From an uncultured Collinsella sp. (GTDB lineage Bacteria > Actinomycetota > Coriobacteriia > Coriobacteriales > Coriobacteriaceae): a stretch of 17,351 nucleotides of DNA. Position numbers and translations under genes: made by a program. The stretch spans positions 1 through 17,351 of the forward strand of contig CABRIB010000039.1 of NCBI GenBank assembly GCA_902470915.1, written 5' to 3'. The notes under the pieces are model-generated. The model was not told where the DNA came from, made no database searches, and worked only from the letters and a program-made list of their open reading frames with translations. Every line of letters begins with the position of its first letter. Positions within the stretch are counted from its first letter, which is position 1. This document shows, one piece after another, positions 12,733-17,351 of this stretch.

Positions 12733-14469
12733 CTACTCACCTCCCTTCATCTGCGATTCCGCGATAGCGCGGTACACCTCGCAGGTTTCCATGAGCTCGT
12801 CGTGCGTGCCTAGGCCCACGATCTCGCCGTCTTTGAGCACCACAATCTGGTCGGCATGCAGAATGGTCGAGATACGCTGCGCGATGATGAGCACCGCGGC
12901 ATCGCGCGTCTCGTCCTGCAGCGCATGGCGCAGGGCGGCATCGGTCTTAAAGTCCAGGGCCGAAAAACTGTCATCGAAGATATATAGATCGGCATGCTTC
13001 ATGAGTGCGCGGGCGATCGCCAGGCGCTGACGCTGACCGCCCGAGAAGTTCGTACCGCCCTGGGACACCGGCGTATCGAGTCCCTGCGGCTGGTCGAGTA
13101 CAAAGGTGCTCTGGGCAACCTCTAACGCATGGAGCATGTCAGCCTCGGTCGCGCCCTCGTTGCCAAAGCGCAGGTTGCTCGCCACCGTACCCGAGAACAG
13201 CCATGCCTTCTGCGGCACGTAAGCGATACGCCCGCGAATCTCACCTTGCGAAAGGTCGCGCAGGTCAACGCCATTCAGGCGAATGGCGCCCTTCGTGGCA
13301 TCGTGGAAGCGAAGCAAGAGCTTGGCCACCGTCGACTTGCCCGAACCCGTCGAGCCTACAATCGCGGTCGTCTGGCCACGGCGACAGGCAAAGCTCAGTT
13401 CGCACAGGGTGTCCTCGTCGGCATCGTCAAAACGGAACGACATATGGTCGAACACGGCCACCGCGTCGACCCCATCTGCGGACTCAGGCGCCCCGTCGCC
13501 CAGCGTAGCCTTGCCGTCCACAATGCTCGGCTCGATTTCGAGCACCTGTTGCGCGCGGTTGAGGCACGCCGCAGCGCGCGGAAGCGTCAGAATCACCATC
13601 TGCGCCATCATCACAAAGAACAGGATCAAGATCGCGTACTCCAGCACGGCCGAGATGCTGCCGATTTGCATGGCATGGACGCCCACGCGGTTGCCGCCGA
13701 CCCACAGCACCGCCACTTCGGCGATGTTCATCAAAAAGAAGCTGGAGCTGTCGAGACCCACAAACAGGTGGTTTACCTTGATGGCATTGGCCGCGTAATC
13801 GCTAAACACCTCGTCCAGGCGCTGCTCCTCGTGGCGCTCCTTGTTAAATGCGCGGATGACGCGCACGCCCACGATGTTCTCGCGCAGCACCACGTTCATG
13901 CGGTCGATAAAGCTCTGCAGGCGCATAAAGATCGGCGCGGCGTTGGCAACGGTAAAGACCGCCGCCACCAGCACGATCGCAACGACCACGCCCAGCAGCG
14001 TGCCCATGGCGGGATCGATGAACCAAGCAAAAATGATGCCCGCCACGGCCAAGAACGGCACCGGCAGCACCAACTGAATCGTCTGAAGGACAGCCTGCTG
14101 AATCACGTTGATGTCGTTGAGTGAGCGCGTGATCATCGAACCCGTGCCAAAGCGCTCAAAGTCGCTGGCCGCGAGTTCGAGCGACTTGTCGTACACGGCA
14201 TTGCGGATGTCGCAGGCCACATTGGCCGCCAGACGGGCCGAAAGATAGCAGCCCAGCACCGTGCCGCCGCTGGCCATGCCGGTCGCGATAAGCATGTACA
14301 GGCCGTTGCGTAAAATATAGTCGACATCGCCCGTGGTAATACCGGTGTTGACCATGTTCGCCAGCATCGTGGGAACCAACAGCGTACCGACGTTATCTAT
14401 CAGCACCGCAAACAGCGTCACCGCGATCAGACGGCGGTACGGCCTCATAAACCTCATTAAGAGTCGCAT
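12733..14469 (-). CDS. ABC exporter half-transporter, degenerate ATPase site
   Basis: A 578-residue partner of the next gene. A six-helix membrane domain (about 15-310) precedes an ATPase with Walker A GSTGSGKST (372-380), Q-loop Gln420 and signature NFSGGQ (474-479). Walker B ends FDD (Asp500 replaces the catalytic Glu), and the H-loop is AQR (Gln531 for His). This makes a non-hydrolysing site, as in TM287 and BmrC. The ATG lies within the 3' end of marR (13-base overlap) behind GAGGGGGAG, so expression is tied to the regulator. The segment SALDFKTDAALRHA is identical to the one in the partial gene at 48-1845, showing close paralogy. Confidence 0.95.
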   Translation of the reverse strand: MRLLMRFMRPYRRLIAVTLFAVLIDNVGTLLVPTMLANMVNTGITTGDVDYILRNGLYMLIATGMASGGTVLGCYLSARLAANVACDIRNAVYDKSLELAASDFERFGTGSMITRSLNDINVIQQAVLQTIQLVLPVPFLAVAGIIFAWFIDPAMGTLLGVVVAIVLVAAVFTVANAAPIFMRLQSFIDRMNVVLRENIVGVRVIRAFNKERHEEQRLDEVFSDYAANAIKVNHLFVGLDSSSFFLMNIAEVAVLWVGGNRVGVHAMQIGSISAVLEYAILILFFVMMAQMVILTLPRAAACLNRAQQVLEIEPSIVDGKATLGDGAPESADGVDAVAVFDHMSFRFDDADEDTLCELSFACRRGQTTAIVGSTGSGKSTVAKLLLRFHDATKGAIRLNGVDLRDLSQGEIRGRIAYVPQKAWLFSGTVASNLRFGNEGATEADMLHALEVAQSTFVLDQPQGLDTPVSQGGTNFSGGQRQRLAIARALMKHADLYIFDDSFSALDFKTDAALRHALQDETRDAAVLIIAQRISTILHADQIVVLKDGEIVGLGTHDELMETCEVYRAIAESQMKGGE

Positions 14470-14957
14470 GTCTCCCCCTCGATCTTATCGTTCGCATCGT
14501 TCTCCGCGGCCATCTGCTGTTTAAACGCCTCGCACTCTTCGTTAAGAACATGGGAGAACTTGCCGACCAGGCGCATAATCTCACACTGTTCCCAGGGCTC
14601 GAGCGCGCCAAAGGCACGCTGCTCGGCTTTAACCGCCGGCAAAGCATAGTGCTCGGCGAACCGCCGGCCCTCATCGGTCAAACAAACGACCTTATTCTTA
14701 CGACTGCCTTCGGCAAACTCCAACGTCGCAAGCCCTCGCGCCCTAAGCGTCTTGATCGCCGAATTGATGGTCTGCTTGCTATAGAACCATTCGCTTGTCA
14801 GACGACTCACGGCGATGCTACCGCCCGCCGTGCTGGTGTCGACGAGCATCCAATAGGCGCAGTCCGAAAGACCGCAGGTGCGCGAGAACTCCGAATAGAT
14901 ATGGTCGAGTCCATTGAGCATCCGGTCAAAATCGACCAGCGTAACCGCACTATTCAT
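14457..14957 (-). CDS. MarR-family transcriptional regulator of the ABC exporter operon
   Basis: A 166-residue winged helix regulator. A dimerisation helix (about 8-30) is followed by the DNA-binding region (about 48-95): ISVSRL-like AVSRLTSEWFYSKQTINSAIKTLRARGLATL, then a wing with EGSRKNKVVCLTDEGRRFAE. The C-terminal helices complete the dimer interface. It is the first gene of a three-gene operon and overlaps the exporter gene by 13 bases, so the pair of ABC genes is the obvious target. The ATG follows GGTGGGA at close range. Cys residues at 28, 33 and in the C-terminal helices could sense thiol stress, which is only a possibility. Confidence 0.92.
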   Translation of the reverse strand: MNSAVTLVDFDRMLNGLDHIYSEFSRTCGLSDCAYWMLVDTSTAGGSIAVSRLTSEWFYSKQTINSAIKTLRARGLATLEFAEGSRKNKVVCLTDEGRRFAEHYALPAVKAEQRAFGALEPWEQCEIMRLVGKFSHVLNEECEAFKQQMAAENDANDKIEGETCDS

Positions 14958-14975
14958 CTATCCCACCATTCGATT

Positions 14976-15032
14976 GTCCGAGTTTTGACCAATTTGTATC
15001 TCTACATTAGTCCGAGTTTTGACTATCGTCAA
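14976..15032 (-). promoter_or_regulatory. marR operon promoter with two operator-like repeats
   Basis: On the minus strand, -35 TTGACG (15027-15032) and TAATGT (15004-15009) are 17 bases apart. The 14-mer GTCAAAACTCGGAC occurs twice: at 15010-15023, filling the spacer, and at 14976-14989, just after the predicted start (near 14997). The repeats are 34 bases apart, about three helical turns. Extended by flanks, the first copy is the dyad TAGTCAAAACTCGGACTA and the second an imperfect version. This is a textbook arrangement for MarR autorepression; the assignment to this MarR is inference. Confidence 0.7.
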
Positions 15033-15072
15033 CAAGCTCGTTATATATGGTCGGCCTACATTGCATATCGAC

Positions 15073-15108
15073 AAAAAAGACCGCCGGCGCGGGGGCGGCG
15101 CCGGCGGT
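15073..15108 (-). terminator. Rho-independent terminator after the small four-cysteine protein
   Basis: ACCGCCGGCGC (15080-15090) pairs perfectly with GCGCCGGCGGT (15098-15108) around a 7-base loop. On the minus strand it is followed by CTTTTTTG. It lies 26 bases beyond the stop codon at 15135. Confidence 0.93.
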
Positions 15109-15134
15109 TGCGAAAGAATATCGATTGTTGGCTG

Positions 15135-15425
15135 TTAAGCAGCGACGGCCTCGTAGACCGTGGCGCCCGAGAAGCTGTCGTGCAGGCTCTTGCCGCAGAT
15201 CCACGGCAGTTCGACGACCTCGCAGACCGTGTTGACCAGCTCGGAGCAGTCAGTAAAGTGGCCCTTATCGTTGAGGGCCTCGCAATCCTGAACACGCCAA
15301 TAGCCATCGGTGTGCGTGATGTAGTACTCGTGATCGTTAATCGACACGAAAGCGCGCGTCTTGGAACGCAGCAGCTTCAGAAATCCTTCGAAGTCGGTCT
15401 CGACGACATCTCCAGCCTGAAACAT
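15135..15425 (-). CDS. Small conserved-looking protein of unknown function
   Basis: A 96-residue soluble acidic protein. It is a convincing gene: ATG behind a full AGGAGGT site, its own terminator, and sensible composition. The N-terminal part (MFQAGDVVETDFEGFLKLLRSKTRAFVSINDHEYYITHTDGYW) looks like a small beta-rich fold; the C-terminal part has four cysteines (48, 60, 68, 77). The spacing does not match a known zinc motif. I do not recognise the family. Its promoter region contains tandem CGTTGATA repeats and an element shared with ilvE. It is divergent from the nitroreductase, so joint regulation is possible. Confidence 0.8.
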   Translation of the reverse strand: MFQAGDVVETDFEGFLKLLRSKTRAFVSINDHEYYITHTDGYWRVQDCEALNDKGHFTDCSELVNTVCEVVELPWICGKSLHDSFSGATVYEAVAA

Positions 15426-15444
15426 GATGTTACCTCCTGGCCCG

Positions 15445-15489
15445 GCGCCACCATGGCGCGTTGATAAACGTTGATACTCCTTAAGTAAA
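15445..15489 (-). promoter_or_regulatory. Direct repeats and promoter-like element of the small four-cysteine gene
   Basis: CGTTGATA occurs at 15459-15466 and 15469-15476, exactly one helical turn apart. Further upstream on the minus strand is TTTACTTA (15482-15489). GCGCCA/TGGCGC (15445-15450, 15454-15459) forms a short hairpin just before the ribosome site. The pair TTTACTTA and CGTTTATCAACGCG resembles the ilvE upstream region. Confidence 0.4.
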
Positions 15490-15552
15490 ACCTTTATCAG
15501 AGCTTATGCGCGCATCATTTAGGCAAGTGGTAAAAAACCGCAGGGTAGACGG

Positions 15553-15568
15553 GATAAAACGTTTAATC
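15553..15568. promoter_or_regulatory. Near-palindrome GATAAAACGTTTAATC between divergent genes
   Basis: This 16-mer is palindromic at 14 of 16 positions around AAACGTTT. It repeats the GATAAA(A)CG core also found at 15463-15470 and, near ilvE, at 8927-8935. The nitroreductase promoter may follow it: TTGTCA (15580-15585) and a weak TATGCA (15604-15609), 18 bases apart. Confidence 0.35.
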
Positions 15569-15719
15569 ATCCCACCGGTTTGTCACATTCTGACTGAAGT
15601 TTTATGCAAACCAACTTTTCCGATTGGCGGCTATTGCTGTTTGGGGCCCTCTGCGCGATTACGGCTACGGCACGACGGGTAAGAACGGAGCATCTGCAAT
15701 GTCATCGCTAGGAGAACCC

Positions 15720-16241
15720 ATGGAGACCATCGAAGCGCTCATCCACCGCCGCAGCTGCCGTAACTATAGCGATCGCCCCGTCGAGGCAGAAAAGCTCGCA
15801 CGCATTATCGAAGCCGGCCAGTACGCGCCGAGCGGCATGGGGCGCCAGCCGGTCACGTTCATCGCCGTCACCGACCCCGCAACCGTCGAGCGCCTCTCGC
15901 AGCTCAACGCCCAAGTTATGGGCAGCGAAGGAGATCCCTTCTACGGCGCCAAGACCGTTGTGGTGGTGCTCGTCGACCGCAGCGTGCCCACGTACCTGGA
16001 AGACGGTTCGCTCGCCATGGGCAACCTGCTCAACGCAGCCTATGCGCTGGGCGTCGATTCGTGTTGGATCCACCGCGCGCACGAGGTCTTTGACTCACCC
16101 GAGGGACTGGAACTGCTGGCCAAGTGGGGTCTGCCTGTCGACGGAAGCCTGCGCGGTGTGGGCAACTGCATTCTGGGCTACGCCGAGGACGTACTTCCCG
16201 AGGCAAAGCCGCGCCGCGACAACGTAGTGTACGTAGAGTAG
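15720..16241 (+). CDS. Nitroreductase family protein (FMN-dependent)
   Basis: A 173-residue flavin oxidoreductase of the nitroreductase superfamily. The opening METIEALIHRRSCRNYSDRPV contains the basic cluster (Arg10, Arg11, Arg14) that contacts the FMN phosphate. APSGMGRQPVTFIAV (36-50) is the second conserved block, and the C-terminal GVGNCILGYAEDVLPEAKPRRDN the last. It probably reduces nitro compounds, quinones or similar acceptors with NAD(P)H; the physiological substrate is unknown. The start at 15720 has AGGAG five bases upstream; an ATG at 15699 with GGAG is also possible and adds seven residues. Cys13, Cys120 and Cys157 (approximate) are not known catalytic residues. It is shorter than the 200-220 residues of many relatives, like the compact family members. 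Confidence 0.9.
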   Translation: METIEALIHRRSCRNYSDRPVEAEKLARIIEAGQYAPSGMGRQPVTFIAVTDPATVERLSQLNAQVMGSEGDPFYGAKTVVVVLVDRSVPTYLEDGSLAMGNLLNAAYALGVDSCWIHRAHEVFDSPEGLELLAKWGLPVDGSLRGVGNCILGYAEDVLPEAKPRRDNVVYVE

Positions 16242-16247
16242 GAAGGT

Positions 16248-16269
16248 CCGCCGTTCTACCGAACGGTGG
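16248..16269 (+). terminator. Weak hairpin after the nitroreductase gene
   Basis: CCGCCGTTC (16248-16256) pairs with GAACGGTGG (16261-16269) with one wobble and a TACC loop, six bases after the stop codon. No T-run follows, so it may only stabilise the transcript end. Confidence 0.35.
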
Positions 16270-16323
16270 CCGCTCGCTGCTGGCGACTGACATCGAATGA
16301 GTTGCTGTTGGCATTCGACACCT

Positions 16324-16359
16324 GGGCAGCTAAAAGGCCCCGTCCCAAATTTGCTGCCC
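16324..16359 (-). repeat. Hairpin enclosing a half copy of the 3549 palindromic element
   Basis: GGGCAGC (16324-16330) pairs with GCTGCCC (16353-16359). On the minus strand the loop reads AAATTTGGGACGGGGCCTTTTA; the 19 bases at 16350-16332 match the left arm of the element at 3549-3567 at 17 of 19 positions. It starts 10 bases after the stop codon of the gene at 16370 and may serve as its 3' end. Confidence 0.5.
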
Positions 16360-16369
16360 CACTCGCAAC

Positions 16370-16945
16370 TTATCTTGCCGATGGAGTTGTCGTCGTTTCG
16401 TTCGTTTGAGTCGTTTCGGTATCGCCGCCTTGCTCGCCCTCGCCCTTTTGCGCATCGGCGATCGTTGCGGCAGCGGCAACAATACCGCGCTGAGGCGCCA
16501 CGCCCGTCTGGGCCTGAGCGCCCTCGACAAGCTCCGTGCCGGCATGCGCGAGCTCAGCAGGCTTGAACATCGCGCTCAGGTCGACGCCGCCGCCAGCGTA
16601 GCCGAGTGCGGCAAGTGCGATGACAACCACCGCAACAACAACTGCAATCGGCACGTAACGATGCCAACCAGCAGGATTGAGCCCACTGCGGCGAGCCGCA
16701 CCGCGGCTGATATAGCCCAGCGTTCCGTCGTGCTTGAGCTTAGAGCCCACCACGCGCTTGCGCCCCCGCAGCGACGACTCGGCCTGCATGGCCAAGCGAG
16801 CGCTTGCCGAAGGATAGCCGTATTTGGTGCGCTTGAACGAACCGTCGAACCCCAACGCGTGCTTGCCCCACGTCCGGGACGTGGTGCGGCGGTTAACTGG
16901 AGCCGCGCCCCGTCTATTCCGGTTTGGTTTTGAAGTCTCCGCCAT
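16370..16945 (-). CDS. Single-pass membrane protein of unknown function
   Basis: A 191-residue protein starting MAETSKPNRNRRG. Residues 1-97 are strongly basic (many Arg and Lys), residues 98-117 form one hydrophobic helix (VPIAVVVAVVVIALAALGYA), and residues 118-191 are outside, ending in a Thr/Glu-rich tail (GDTETTQTNETTTT). By the positive-inside rule the N-terminus is cytoplasmic. I do not recognise a domain. The start is uncertain: no strong ribosome site precedes the ATG at 16945, and one 54 bases upstream (16999) is possible. Composition fits the neighbours. It lies 84 bases downstream of the Fis-type gene on the same strand, so they might be cotranscribed. Confidence 0.7.
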   Translation of the reverse strand: MAETSKPNRNRRGAAPVNRRTTSRTWGKHALGFDGSFKRTKYGYPSASARLAMQAESSLRGRKRVVGSKLKHDGTLGYISRGAARRSGLNPAGWHRYVPIAVVVAVVVIALAALGYAGGGVDLSAMFKPAELAHAGTELVEGAQAQTGVAPQRGIVAAAATIADAQKGEGEQGGDTETTQTNETTTTPSAR

Positions 16946-17029
16946 ACGCCCCCGCACGCCGTAACACAATCGAAACATTACTGCTTTGGACTGTAGCACA
17001 CGCGCCGCACGCGGTCACGGGCGCCTCGC

Positions 17030-17312
17030 TCAGCGGTCGTCGTCCTTCAGCAAGCGCCACAGGGTCGTGCGGCTTATTCCCAGCACCTCGGCAGCGCGGG
17101 TCCGGTTGCCCTGAAGATAGCCTACGACCAGCCGCGCGATGTCGCGTTCGGTATCAGCCAGTGGACGCAGGATATACAGGTCGCTGTCGAGCGTCGGAGC
17201 GCCAAAGGTTGCGGTTTTGATGACGTCCTCCTGGGCGAGCACCTCCTCCGCCGCAGCGCGCCCCGCCACACCCGACCCTACTAATATATAGAGTCGTTCC
17301 GAGACCTCGCGC
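17030..17312 (-). CDS. C-terminal part of a Fis-type (probably sigma-54-dependent) activator, 5' end cut by contig edge
   Basis: Ninety-three genomic residues are visible before the adapter. The first, REVSERLYILVGSG, resembles the (GN)VREL..ERL segment at the end of AAA+ domains in bacterial enhancer-binding proteins. The last about 40, DTERDIARLVVGYLQGNRTRAAEVLGISRTTLWRLLKD, are a clear Fis-type helix-turn-helix. Together they suggest a sigma-54 activator (PrpR- or NtrC-like), of which the sensor and most of the ATPase domain are missing. The leading residues MCIGDR seen in translation come from adapter sequence. No partner gene or target promoter is visible. Confidence 0.75.
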
Positions 17313-17351
17313 CTGTCTCCTATACACATCTGACGCTGCCGACGATACTCC
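17313..17351. other. Illumina Nextera adapter and index remnant (i5 side)
   Basis: The contig ends with the reverse complement of the i5-side Nextera adapter: CTGTCTCcTATACACATCT (one change from the mosaic end), then GACGCTGCCGACGA, then TACTCC. The last six bases fit the start of a reversed i5 index; from memory S507. This is library DNA, not genome. Confidence 0.96.

Noticed and set aside
11427..12767. 446-codon and 331-codon plus-strand frames over the ABC operon
   Set aside because: Shadows of the two ABC genes, whose motifs and coupling are clear.
1..17351. CRISPR array, phage, toxin-antitoxin or other defence system
   Set aside because: No regularly spaced repeats, integrase, capsid, nuclease-helicase or small toxin/antitoxin pair could be found in either strand.

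Overview
The window is one assembled contig from a GC-rich Gram-positive gut actinobacterium, most likely a Coriobacteriia member close to Collinsella (inferred from gene content, codon bias and style; no marker gene was compared). Both ends are sequencing-library sequence, not genome. Bases 1-47 and 17313-17351 match Illumina Nextera transposase adapters with parts of the index primers, so biological sequence runs only from 48 to 17312 and the two outermost genes are cut by the contig end.

Layout: (1) 48-1845 minus, a type I ABC exporter half with a degenerate ATPase site, cut at its C-terminus. (2) 2057-3046 plus, a secreted coiled-coil protein with a LANTG sortase signal, followed by a strong terminator. 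(3) 3047-3946, a non-coding stretch holding the signal recognition particle RNA gene (minus strand) and several large inverted repeats that look like short palindromic or MITE-like elements. (4) 3947-5728 minus, one ORF joining a TadA-type tRNA adenosine deaminase to a glycerate kinase. (5) 5780-5869 plus, tRNA-Ser(UGA). (6) 5873-6469 minus, a TetR regulator, divergent from (7) lemA at 6669-7220. (8) 7221-7698, a terminator, then a roughly 200-bp element bounded by 20-nt inverted repeats, then a large hairpin downstream of (9) ilvE (7699-8751 minus). (10) 9041-9688 minus, a DedA membrane protein, divergent from (11) cysE (9912-10616 plus). (12) 10725-14957 minus, a tight operon marR - ABC half exporter (degenerate site) - ABC half exporter (canonical site), with paired operator-like repeats over its promoter. 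(13) 15135-15425 minus, a small four-cysteine protein, divergent from (14) a nitroreductase (15720-16241 plus). (15) 16370-16945 minus, a single-pass membrane protein. (16) 17030-17312 minus, the C-terminal end of a Fis-type, probably sigma-54-dependent, activator.

How the parts work together: the marR/ABC/ABC operon is a self-contained, probably autoregulated, heterodimeric drug or peptide exporter. The first ABC gene is a paralogue of its degenerate half, and its canonical partner should lie just beyond the contig edge. The remaining genes are housekeeping: tRNA wobble editing, protein targeting, branched-chain amino acid and cysteine synthesis, and the envelope. The observations most worth a second look are the TadA-glycerate kinase fusion, the paired MarR-type operators, the family of palindromic intergenic elements, and the adapter contamination, which has created artificial ORF ends.
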